A stretch of DNA of 64,000 nt, taken from positions 1,178,001 through 1,242,000 of the forward strand of contig NZ_JBHTBR010000002.1 of the NCBI RefSeq assembly GCF_042665075.1, in the 5' to 3' direction. A program made the translations under genes and the position numbers. The stretch's first letter is position 1, and every line of letters starts with the position of its first letter. The notes beneath the pieces are model-generated. The model was not told the DNA's origin and did not search any database. It saw only the letters and a program-made list of their open reading frames with translations. Of this stretch, positions 53,044 through 60,894 are shown in pieces. The stretch comes from Hirschia litorea (GTDB taxonomy: Bacteria; Pseudomonadota; Alphaproteobacteria; Caulobacterales; Hyphomonadaceae).

Positions 53044-53721
53044 ATGGCCGCAGCAAACGAAGTCGCAGACCGCGTAAAAGGAGCGATTAGCTCACTACGA
53101 GAAAGTAATGTGAGAGAACGCCCTTTGGTGGAAGTTTTAGAACTTTCCCACCAACTCGCCGACGCAATGAAATTCTTCTTCGGATCGCTAGACCAGACGA
53201 TTCAGGGGGAATTTAAATATATCGCAGATTTCATCTCTAAAGCGAAAGATGAAATCTCTGAACTATGTCCGAATGAAATCAGTGGTCAACGCATTCCTGG
53301 TGCGTCTCTTGAGCTTGATGCTGTTGTCAAAGACACAGAAGAAGCAACAGAGACCATTATGACGGAAGCTGAAACGCTTATGTCTACAGAAATTGATGAT
53401 CCTGCTGAATACAAAGCGCAAGTTGATGCTGCCATGATGCGGATGATTGAAGCTTGTTCATTCCAAGACCTCACAGGGCAACGTGTGAACAAGGTTGTGA
53501 CCACGCTACGTCACATTGAAGAACGCGTCACACAATTTTCTCAAGCCCTTGGTGTGCAAGATGCCAAGCGTGAGGAAACTGCATCAGAGAAGCGTGACCG
53601 CGAGCAATTGCTAAACGGCCCGTCCCTCAATGGTCCTGAAGTTAAGCAAGACGATATTGATGCAATGTTTGGCGAAGCTGAAGATGTCAGCCAAGATGAT
53701 ATCGACGCATTATTCGACTAA
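53044..53721 (+). CDS. cheZ: CheZ-family CheY-P phosphatase with two C-terminal CheY-binding-like motifs
   Basis: Accelerates dephosphorylation of CheY-P. The 225-residue helical protein has the CheZ core ACSFQDLTGQRVNKV, with D142 and Q146 placed like the catalytic Asp/Gln of E. coli CheZ. The disordered tail ends with two near-identical peptides, QDDIDAMF (202-209) and QDDIDALF (217-224). CheZ uses a C-terminal peptide to bind CheY, and a similar EIDALL segment in FliM binds CheY-P; here the motif is duplicated. GGAGGG precedes the ATG. Forms an operon with the upstream cheY-like gene. Confidence 0.9.
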   Translation: MAAANEVADRVKGAISSLRESNVRERPLVEVLELSHQLADAMKFFFGSLDQTIQGEFKYIADFISKAKDEISELCPNEISGQRIPGASLELDAVVKDTEEATETIMTEAETLMSTEIDDPAEYKAQVDAAMMRMIEACSFQDLTGQRVNKVVTTLRHIEERVTQFSQALGVQDAKREETASEKRDREQLLNGPSLNGPEVKQDDIDAMFGEAEDVSQDDIDALFD

Positions 53722-53758
53722 TTTAAGCTAAATATAGCGACGAAACGCCTTCTACCTT

Positions 53759-53795
53759 TAAAGTCCAACGGGCATGATTGGACTTTATTTTACGA
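53759..53795 (+). terminator. Rho-independent terminator after cheZ
   Basis: TAAAGTCCAA (53759-53768) pairs with TTGGACTTTA (53778-53787), nine-base loop, followed by TTTTA. Ends the cheY-cheZ operon. Confidence 0.85.
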
Positions 53796-53811
53796 AATTA
53801 ATGACCAGACC

Positions 53812-54675
53812 TCACCATATGAGTGCGGGCGCTGCGTAAGCAGCGTCCGCTTCGTCATTTTCCAAAAGCATGGCTGCGTCTTCCAGAAAGCTCTCGCTTT
53901 CATCCATCATACCGCCATGGATACCGCCCCCAATAAACAAGCAATCCAAGCCTTCACGCACTGCGCCGCGAGCATCTGTGGCAGGTCCATCCCCTATGGC
54001 AAGGATTGTGTCTCTTGATGGCTTATAGCCAAGCAATTCTTCAAGTTTTTTATAAGCTAAATTATAAATAGGTGCGCCCGGTTTACCCGGACGAATAACC
54101 CGCCCGCCAAGCTCTTCATATATCTTCGCCAAAGATCCCGCAGACGGAATAAGGTCATCGCCATAGCGAAACACAAGGTCTGGGTTTGCACACAGCATTT
54201 CAAGCTCACGCGCAGCGAGTTTCTTCAACTCATCGCGGTAATCCTCTGGCAGATCTTGCGGTATTTCCCGTAAGCCCGTGCATGAAATAAACGCCGCTTG
54301 GTCGATCTCCGTGGTGTATTCCATAGCCAGACCTTGATAGAGTGGATCATCATAATCTGGACCAATACAATAAGCAGGCCCCGGCATACGCTTTTCTAAT
54401 TCAGCGCGCGTTGCATCTCCTGATGTAATGACAGCATCATAACAATCAGGCTCTACCCCGACTTGAGCAAGGCTCATCAATACGCGCTCCGCAGGCACAG
54501 GCGCATTCGTAATTAGTACGACTGGACCTCTGATCTCACGGAAGCGACGCAAAGCATCAACGGCTTCTGGGAAAACTTCCCGACCATTATGAATAACACC
54601 CCATACGTCACAGAGAATAGCGTCGTATTCGTCTGCTATCTGGTTGAGGTGCGCAAGCATTGGAAGTTGGGACAT
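53812..54675 (-). CDS. HAD-superfamily hydrolase, TIGR01459-like
   Basis: A 287-residue class IIA HAD phosphatase (NagD/PGP type). CDVWGVIHNG near residue 22 holds the nucleophile Asp in a DxWGV context (first D of DVWG), VVLITNAP the Thr, and IGDGPATDARGAVREGL near residue 235 the distal Asp motif. Natural substrate unknown. The gene is commonly found near ribF in alphaproteobacteria. Convergent with cheZ. Confidence 0.88.
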   Translation of the reverse strand: MSQLPMLAHLNQIADEYDAILCDVWGVIHNGREVFPEAVDALRRFREIRGPVVLITNAPVPAERVLMSLAQVGVEPDCYDAVITSGDATRAELEKRMPGPAYCIGPDYDDPLYQGLAMEYTTEIDQAAFISCTGLREIPQDLPEDYRDELKKLAARELEMLCANPDLVFRYGDDLIPSAGSLAKIYEELGGRVIRPGKPGAPIYNLAYKKLEELLGYKPSRDTILAIGDGPATDARGAVREGLDCLFIGGGIHGGMMDESESFLEDAAMLLENDEADAAYAAPALIW

Positions 54676-54813
54676 TGGTGATTGCTCTATATTTTATGAA
54701 CTTTGAAGCGAACAGAAAAACAGCCTAAGCATATCTGCGCAAACCCGCTGCATACACAAATGGGTTTTGAACATTCTGGTTAAATGAGTTCCACATTTAC
54801 GTCCAGTATTAGC

Positions 54814-56067
54814 CTATGCGCCGATATTGCTACCTGCCTTAACACGGCGAATAAATTCTGGGGGTGGCGCTGTCTCTTCAAGCAAAGACCCTTTTATCGG
54901 GCGCGGCGCACCAAAAACATGCCCCTGCCCAAAAGGAATTTCAAAATCGAGAAGTTCAATCACGGATTTCTCGTCTTCAACTTTTTCAGCAACCAGATCT
55001 ACACCATAACGCATGAATACGGCTGACACGTCTTGGGGCGCAATTGAACGCACAATACCAGACACAGGACGCTGACCACCCGGCACGAGCTCAGATAGCA
55101 AGCGCTCCCCAGATACTTTTACAAAGCGCACACCAGAAGATTGCAATTCAGGCAAATCGAAATCCAACCCCTCTCCCTTATCCAGAGAGAAACGGAAGCC
55201 AAGCTCAGCGAGGCGTCCCATATTACGCGCTGCAGTGCTTGAGCGATTATTGAAATGACGTACGCCAATTTCAAAAATCATTGAGCCAGCAAGATCTTGG
55301 TTCTCACGCATAAACTCCAAGAACTGCGGAAAATAAGTTTCATCTTCCAAGGATGACATCGCAACATTGCAGAACACACCTACGCGGCGATCGCGCTCTG
55401 ACAAACGGCGAACAATCTGCACACAGCGGAAAAGGAGCATATTATCGACGACACCCAATAGTCCTGCACTTTCGGCTTCCGCCAAAAACTCACCCGGCAT
55501 GATGATTTCACCATCAGCGCGGCGCAAGCGTGTGAACCCTTCATAAAACCGAACACGGCGCTGAGGTAGAGTCACAATCGGTTGCAGATGCAGATCAACA
55601 CGGTTTTGACGCAAAGCATCACGGACCGCTTCCAATGCAGACGACCCTGCAGCACTTGTCTGGGCACCATTTGCACGCACAGTGCTCAAGCGTGTCTCAA
55701 AACTATCGGACATACGCGAAATCATCGTTTCCAGACCACGCATTTCAGATACCAGCGTTTCACGTCTGTCAGCTATCTCACGTTCAAATTCTTCACGTAA
55801 TTCATCCGCACGACGCTCGGCTTCATCCATGCGCATAGCAACTTTTTTGACGTCATCTCGCAATTGCTGCAAGCGGTCATCAGTTTCTTTGCCAGCACCG
55901 TTACGTGTGAGTACAGAATGAAACTGGGCAAACCCCAATCCCGCAGCCGCTGCTATCAAGCCAGCGATTGTTAAATCCACACCGAGATACCGATGTAGAG
56001 CTGCCCCACCGACAATACATGCGGTGATATAGGTCAATGCTAGCATGACATGCGCAAATATCGGCAT
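54814..56067 (-). CDS. tipF: TipF-like membrane EAL-domain protein (degenerate)
   Basis: The 417-residue product has two N-terminal transmembrane helices (about residues 5-25 and 30-48), a coiled coil (60-125) and an EAL domain (145-395). Caulobacter TipF has this layout, binds c-di-GMP and guides flagellum assembly at the pole. The EAL domain keeps FYEGFTRLR and LVAEKVED but has SLDKGEG where DDFGTG is usual and VKVSG where KID is usual, so metal binding and phosphodiesterase activity are probably lost and it may be a c-di-GMP receptor. Near cheY-cheZ, though separated by one gene. Confidence 0.82.
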   Translation of the reverse strand: MPIFAHVMLALTYITACIVGGAALHRYLGVDLTIAGLIAAAAGLGFAQFHSVLTRNGAGKETDDRLQQLRDDVKKVAMRMDEAERRADELREEFEREIADRRETLVSEMRGLETMISRMSDSFETRLSTVRANGAQTSAAGSSALEAVRDALRQNRVDLHLQPIVTLPQRRVRFYEGFTRLRRADGEIIMPGEFLAEAESAGLLGVVDNMLLFRCVQIVRRLSERDRRVGVFCNVAMSSLEDETYFPQFLEFMRENQDLAGSMIFEIGVRHFNNRSSTAARNMGRLAELGFRFSLDKGEGLDFDLPELQSSGVRFVKVSGERLLSELVPGGQRPVSGIVRSIAPQDVSAVFMRYGVDLVAEKVEDEKSVIELLDFEIPFGQGHVFGAPRPIKGSLLEETAPPPEFIRRVKAGSNIGA

Positions 56068-56606
56068 GGGTGCGTCCTGATCCTTTACTTTGCTGCGGTT
56101 GCGTCTCCGAGAATGATGGTGACGCGTTTACATTCCGCTAACTGTACTACATGGGACAAAAACTTTAAAAAGAGAAGGTCCTATCTCTACTCATGACAAG
56201 ACTTTGGCACATTTTAAAAGCCCCTATGTGCATAAGAATTGAACGCATGCACATGAATGTGCTTTGAACGCAACACTCCTCACACGAAATAACATTGATG
56301 CGCAAACGGGGCTAGACTCTCAAACGTGTACTAAGCTTAACTCTCCAAAGCTGTTTGCAGGGGTGCATAAACAGCGAACCTTATGGGCTTGATATTTAGT
56401 GTCGCCCATAAGCTTTTGCGGGGGCAAAAGGGGAGCGCGGGAGTTTGTCGATGGGGATCGACAAACTCCCGCCGCACTTTCCCAATAAAAATCAAATACA
56501 TATAAACTGCTCAGAACTCAGCACAGCACATTCAATTGAGTGTGAGTCTCTACAATTGGGTGCGTATTTCACACCCAATCAATAGACGATTGTTTTTGTG
56601 GATAAA
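56068..56606. other. Gene-free region with hairpin array
   Basis: About 540 bases without a supported gene. The part nearest tipF should hold its promoter. Positions 56350-56472 contain four tightly packed inverted repeats described separately. The remainder shows no recognised element. Confidence 0.5.
56350..56472. repeat. Array of four hairpins, three with G4/C4 tetraloops
   Basis: Perfect or near-perfect inverted repeats in plus coordinates. 56350-56375: GCTGTT and TGCA arms around GGGG. 56380-56412: CTTATGGGC and GCCCATAAG around a 15-base loop. 56413-56430: CTTTTGC and GCAAAAG around GGGG. 56437-56472: GCGGGAGTTTGTCGAT and its exact reverse complement around GGGG. Read on the minus strand, the loops are CCCC. 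No strong T tract fixes the direction. May be a small RNA with C4 loops, or a composite palindromic repeat. Confidence 0.6.
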
Positions 56607-57668
56607 TTATTTCTCGAGTGTCCGAGACGCCCAAACCCTACCAATTTCTAGTTCAGTTTCGCTTTTACCCTTTGCTGAACGAATCTCATTTTCCCAGATT
56701 CGCACCTCTGCTAAGGATACTGGCGCAGGAAATAATGGTGTTGCGATAGCAAGATTTGCCCCAATATTCGATTGCACATTTGCCAAACCTTTAGCCGTCA
56801 GACATTTATCTGCTGGCACAGTTGCAAACCGACTTTCACGAATAAAGCCAGCATTTTTTGCTTGTGTACGAATTATTTCCAATTGCTCAGGCGACGCCGC
56901 CGGCAAGACAAGCACAGGATTTACAGCCTCCCCCTGCGTCTCAACACCCGCCACATCCAATGCAGCCTTCACATCTCCCAAGCGCGCACCGCACCCGCCT
57001 ATGATTAAGGTTTGGCCTTCATAATCAAACCGATATAATAGCTCATTTCCCATCACAGTAGACTGAACAGGAATAGCATAAATTTGCAAAACGCCTGTAT
57101 CTATGAATTTTTGCGTAGTGGGATCTTCATCCACAATAATTGCCTCAGCAGGTGCAACTTCAAAAGGCAACACCCCCTGCCCAAAGCGCACAGAGCGATC
57201 TACATCAGATGTCTCCAGCATAGCGTTCAGCCCCTCTACAACGCGCTCAACGCCCGAGGGACCATAGACTTTAAGCAATTCCTTGCGGCCAGCTTCAAGG
57301 GAGCGATCACGCAAGCCCGTAAGCCCTTCAATCTGCTCGGATGCAAGATCAGTTAAAATCACACCATCAAGTTTGCCCGACAGAAGCCCATGACTTAGCA
57401 GGCCATCAGCAGCACCTTGGGCAGCACCAATAACAAAATCACGCCCTGCAACTTGAACCAATAAGCACGCCCCTTGTGCACATGGCGTAACAACAATTGC
57501 ATCCAATGGAGGTGTCTCAGGCTTGGCATCCGCGAAGCGATTGACTTGCGCCTGCTCAAATTTTGATAAACGCACGCCCGGTTGCTGCATAAAAAGCAAG
57601 GCAAGCCCCGTTAAAACCGCCGCAATCAAAAGGCTGATAATTACAAATCGTCCCACAATCTGACTCAC
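56607..57668 (-). CDS. Membrane-anchored metallo-beta-lactamase-fold pseudoenzyme
   Basis: A 353-residue protein with one N-terminal transmembrane helix (about residues 8-27) and a soluble periplasmic domain. The order of elements matches RNase Z/arylsulfatase-type MBL proteins: DFVIGAAQGAADGLLSHGLL, GVILTDLASEQIEGLTGLRD (105-120), VYGPSGVERVVEGLNAM, LIIGGCGARLGDV. But the HxHxDH zinc motif is replaced by DLASEQ and other ligands are absent, so it is unlikely to bind metal or catalyse. GTG start with AAGGA upstream; it follows the FAH-family gene by 27 bases and is likely its operon partner. Confidence 0.65.
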   Translation of the reverse strand: MSQIVGRFVIISLLIAAVLTGLALLFMQQPGVRLSKFEQAQVNRFADAKPETPPLDAIVVTPCAQGACLLVQVAGRDFVIGAAQGAADGLLSHGLLSGKLDGVILTDLASEQIEGLTGLRDRSLEAGRKELLKVYGPSGVERVVEGLNAMLETSDVDRSVRFGQGVLPFEVAPAEAIIVDEDPTTQKFIDTGVLQIYAIPVQSTVMGNELLYRFDYEGQTLIIGGCGARLGDVKAALDVAGVETQGEAVNPVLVLPAASPEQLEIIRTQAKNAGFIRESRFATVPADKCLTAKGLANVQSNIGANLAIATPLFPAPVSLAEVRIWENEIRSAKGKSETELEIGRVWASRTLEK

Positions 57669-57695
57669 AGTCTAATTCCTTCGCCCTATGCTTTG

Positions 57696-58595
57696 TTAAG
57701 CATGTTTGGAAGTAGAGATAACACACTCTCCAGATTCGGCCATAATTTCTGCTGACATCGCGCCAATTTCATCTATTTCAACACGCACTTGATCACCCAC
57801 TTTAAGATAACGCGGGGGTTTAAATCCTTGCCCCACACCCGCAGGTGTTCCTGTAAATATGATATCACCCGGCTCTAGGGTCATAGCTGCACTTAAGTGC
57901 GCAATTTGGTCTGCGATTGAAAACATCATGTCTTTCACGCAGCCATCTTGGCGCAGTTCATCATTCACATAACAACGAATGCGCACATTTTCTATATTCT
58001 CAATTTCATCGGGTGTAACAAGATAAGGCCCAATTGGAGCATGCGAGTCAAAGCCCTTCCCCATTGTGAAATTGGGCACAGCCTTTTGCCAGTCTCGTAT
58101 AGTGTAGTCACATCCAGCCATATAACCGCCGATTATTTCGTGCGCACGATTGGCAGGAACATTACGCCCATACTTACCGATAACGACGACTAACTCTGCT
58201 TCATAATCCAATTGATCGGAAACAACGGGCATCATAACGGGTGCAAATGGGTCGTTTATAGAGGTGACTTGCTTGCAAAACCAATTTTGAACCGGGCTAA
58301 CTTCGCCATTCATCTCTGCTGCGTGTGCCGCATAGTTTTTAGCAATCGCCATAACTTTAACGGGTCTAGGTATTGGCGCATGCAACTTAACCGTGCTTAA
58401 TGCATATTTTGGTGCATCATTTTGGGCACGTTCAAGAATTGTCCGTGTATCCTCCCAATTTCTAATGATATCCACAATTGACGTAGACAAAAAAGGAGCG
58501 TTTTGTCTCACGTCTAATACGGTATCATTAACCACAACTCCCAATCGGGGCGCTGGTGTGGATGTCGTCGGGGAAGAAAACAGAGCAAGCTTCAT
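57696..58595 (-). CDS. Fumarylacetoacetate hydrolase-family protein
   Basis: A 299-residue enzyme of the FAH superfamily, which cleaves or decarboxylates beta-diketo acids such as fumarylpyruvate or acylpyruvate, using Mg2+. AIAKNYAAHAAEMNGE near residue 82, DYEAELVVVIGKYG with the metal-binding Glu pair near residue 130, GYMAGCDYTIRDWQ near residue 153 and LEPGDIIFTGTPAGVG near residue 240 identify it. The exact substrate cannot be told. Neighbouring aromatic catabolism genes are absent. Confidence 0.9.
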   Translation of the reverse strand: MKLALFSSPTTSTPAPRLGVVVNDTVLDVRQNAPFLSTSIVDIIRNWEDTRTILERAQNDAPKYALSTVKLHAPIPRPVKVMAIAKNYAAHAAEMNGEVSPVQNWFCKQVTSINDPFAPVMMPVVSDQLDYEAELVVVIGKYGRNVPANRAHEIIGGYMAGCDYTIRDWQKAVPNFTMGKGFDSHAPIGPYLVTPDEIENIENVRIRCYVNDELRQDGCVKDMMFSIADQIAHLSAAMTLEPGDIIFTGTPAGVGQGFKPPRYLKVGDQVRVEIDEIGAMSAEIMAESGECVISTSKHA

Positions 58596-58709
58596 TTTGA
58601 ACTTCTTACGAGTGTTTGAGGTGGATAAGGCTAGGCTTCATTATATGAGGCCACATTAAGAGTAGATTGGGTAGCCGCAATTTCAGGCTATCTAGACTAG
58701 GGATATGTT

Positions 58710-60362
58710 ATGAGTTTAGGGTTTAAAGCACAGGAAATATCTGTGCGTGAACTGTTTTCTGAAGCAGACAGCCTCCTAATGCCGCCCTATCAGCGCGGTT
58801 ATTCGTGGACTGAAAAAGAAGCAATTGAATTGATTGGTGACCTTCAGGATGCTGCTGAACGTAACCGTCCCTATTTCCTCGGCGCGATAGTTGTCGTTCA
58901 AAACTCTGCCAAAGACCCCGTTGAAGTGGTGGATGGACAGCAACGTCTTGCAACTCTCTCCATGCTATTTGCGATTTTGCGTGACCTTTCTCCTCTAAAA
59001 GATGAGTCCAACCGCCTCCACGAAATGCTGGAAACGCCGCCCAAATTAATGCGAAGCGCGAAGCAATGGCGTTTGACGCTGAACAATGTTGATACGCCAA
59101 TTTTTCGAGAAGTTATCCAAAAGCGCGGCGCAACACCTGAAGCTGAACACTATATTACCTCTAGTGAGACCCCGCAGCACATACTAAGCAACACGCAGGC
59201 TATGCGCGAATATCTTGGTGAAATGAGCGTTGAGGAACGCTCAAAGCTGGCAACATATATATTCCGCCAGTGCGGACTTGTACGCGTCAAAGTCGAAGAT
59301 CGCGATATGGGATATACGGTTTTTCGTGTCCTCAACACACGCGGTAAGCAACCCAGCGCGAACGATATTCTCAAATCTGAACTCTTTGAACTTGCCGGTT
59401 TCGGTGTCGATGACGCCGCCATACATTCTATCGCGTGGAACAAATTTGGCCGCCGCTTAAATTCAACTGGGTTTGATGAACTACTCAAATTTATTTGGAC
59501 TATTCACGGCAAACCCGGAGATGATATTCTATCTGGGTATCGCGACCACATCGTTCCTGAGATAACTGCACGTGTTTTCTTAGAAGACATGCTGCCGCGT
59601 TATGTTGATGCTTTTGAACTTATCCTTGGCTTACGCCAACCTGGACAGGGTTTCTCGCGCGGCGCATGGAATCACATGCTTCATCTTCGCAGTTTGGAAC
59701 ACTCCAGTTGGCGTATTCCTGTGCTGAAATACATGATGTCTGGAGACTTATCTCCCGATGCATTAGAACGCTTTTTCAAACGCATTGAGCGCGTCGCATT
59801 TGCTATGCAATTTACCAAGCCCGACGGTAATTTCAGATTACGCCGCTATAACCGTATAGCAAAAGCAATCGAGGCGGGTGAAAATCTTGATGCAGAAGAA
59901 TCCCCCCTAGACCTCACACCTGATGAAGCGACTATTCTGAGTGAGCGTGTAGAGGGGCGTTTTGCAACTTATCGCCAGCGTCGCGCACTCAGCATTCGGG
60001 TCAACTCGATTGTAAATAATGGCGTCGCTGTAGCTCATGATTCTGATGCAACGCTTGAGCATGTCTTACCGCGCAATATTCCTGCAAACTCTTATTGGTC
60101 CAAAACATGGAAATCATCCAACGAACACAGAGAATTGGTTGATTGCTTGGGCAATTTTACATTGCTCACAAATGCAGAAAACCAAGAAGCAGATCGCAAT
60201 GATTTTAACATCAAACGCGGAATCTACTTTAGGAATGGTGAGCCAAGTTTCGCCCTGAGCAAAGACATCCAATCCTACGAAGAGTGGACACCGGAAATTG
60301 TCAAAAAGAGACGCAAAATTTTGGCCGACTTACTCCGTAAAGAATGGTCCCTACCCGCCTAA
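58710..60362 (+). CDS. DUF262/DUF1524 protein (GmrSD-like, possible type IV restriction)
   Basis: A 550-residue protein. The N-terminal DUF262 (ParB-like, nucleotide-using) domain shows PYQRGYSW at 26-33 and VDGQQRLATL near 74-83; the C-terminal DUF1524 domain has the HNH-like TLEHVLPRN near residue 448 and GNFTLLTNAENQ. This is the architecture of fused GmrSD, a nuclease against glucosylated hydroxymethylcytosine DNA of phages. No methyltransferase or other defence gene is beside it, so activity is inferred only from the domains. Single gene; AGGG before the ATG. csaA follows 27 bases later. Confidence 0.85.
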   Translation: MSLGFKAQEISVRELFSEADSLLMPPYQRGYSWTEKEAIELIGDLQDAAERNRPYFLGAIVVVQNSAKDPVEVVDGQQRLATLSMLFAILRDLSPLKDESNRLHEMLETPPKLMRSAKQWRLTLNNVDTPIFREVIQKRGATPEAEHYITSSETPQHILSNTQAMREYLGEMSVEERSKLATYIFRQCGLVRVKVEDRDMGYTVFRVLNTRGKQPSANDILKSELFELAGFGVDDAAIHSIAWNKFGRRLNSTGFDELLKFIWTIHGKPGDDILSGYRDHIVPEITARVFLEDMLPRYVDAFELILGLRQPGQGFSRGAWNHMLHLRSLEHSSWRIPVLKYMMSGDLSPDALERFFKRIERVAFAMQFTKPDGNFRLRRYNRIAKAIEAGENLDAEESPLDLTPDEATILSERVEGRFATYRQRRALSIRVNSIVNNGVAVAHDSDATLEHVLPRNIPANSYWSKTWKSSNEHRELVDCLGNFTLLTNAENQEADRNDFNIKRGIYFRNGEPSFALSKDIQSYEEWTPEIVKKRRKILADLLRKEWSLPA

Positions 60363-60389
60363 CCCAAAGACCAATAAGATATTGTCACC

Positions 60390-60761
60390 ATGCATAAAGT
60401 AGACGCACCAAACTCCCCTGCCGAAGCCGAAATAGATTTTGCGCGTTTTCGGGAAGTAGACATCCGTATTGGAACAGTCTTAGAGGCCGCCCCTTTGGAA
60501 GGCGCGCGCAAACCCGCTTACAAACTCTTGATTGATTTTGGCGAAGGCATTGGCACAAAAAAAACGTCTGTTCAAATCACAGAACATTATTCTCCTGAAG
60601 ACTTAATTGGCCGACAAGTCATGGCTGTCGTCAATTTCCCGCCACGCCAAATCGGGAAATTTATGTCGCAGGTTTTGACACTGGGTTTTCCAGACTCGGA
60701 CGGGAAAATCATTCTCGGCGGCCCCGACACGAAAGTGCCAAATGGCGCAAGACTTGTTTAG
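60390..60761 (+). CDS. csaA: CsaA-like tRNA-binding protein
   Basis: A 123-residue OB-fold protein of the EMAP/tRNA-binding family. FREVDIRIGTVLEAAPLEG near residue 20, KPAYKLLIDFGEGIGTKKTS in parts, VMAVVNFPPRQIGKFMSQVLTLG in parts near residue 78 and GGPDTKVPNGARLV at the end match CsaA, a dimeric tRNA-binding protein with reported chaperone activity. May share the transcript of the DUF262 gene just upstream, though a functional link is not indicated. Confidence 0.9.
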   Translation: MHKVDAPNSPAEAEIDFARFREVDIRIGTVLEAAPLEGARKPAYKLLIDFGEGIGTKKTSVQITEHYSPEDLIGRQVMAVVNFPPRQIGKFMSQVLTLGFPDSDGKIILGGPDTKVPNGARLV

Positions 60762-60806
60762 CTAACCTTTATTCCCCACAAGAAACGATATTCCAATACT
60801 CGAAAC

Positions 60807-60838
60807 TATTGGGAGCAACACTTTTGCTGCTCCCAATA
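60807..60838. terminator. Terminator-like hairpin
   Basis: TATTGGGAGCA (60807-60817) pairs with TGCTCCCAATA (60828-60838), ten-base loop; TTTTT follows nine bases later on the plus strand. It lies between convergent csaA and the TonB-dependent receptor. Confidence 0.7.
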
Positions 60839-60894
60839 AATGCACTTTTTATGGCTCTAAAATACCAAGCACTTCATTGAAACATGGGCTAAAT

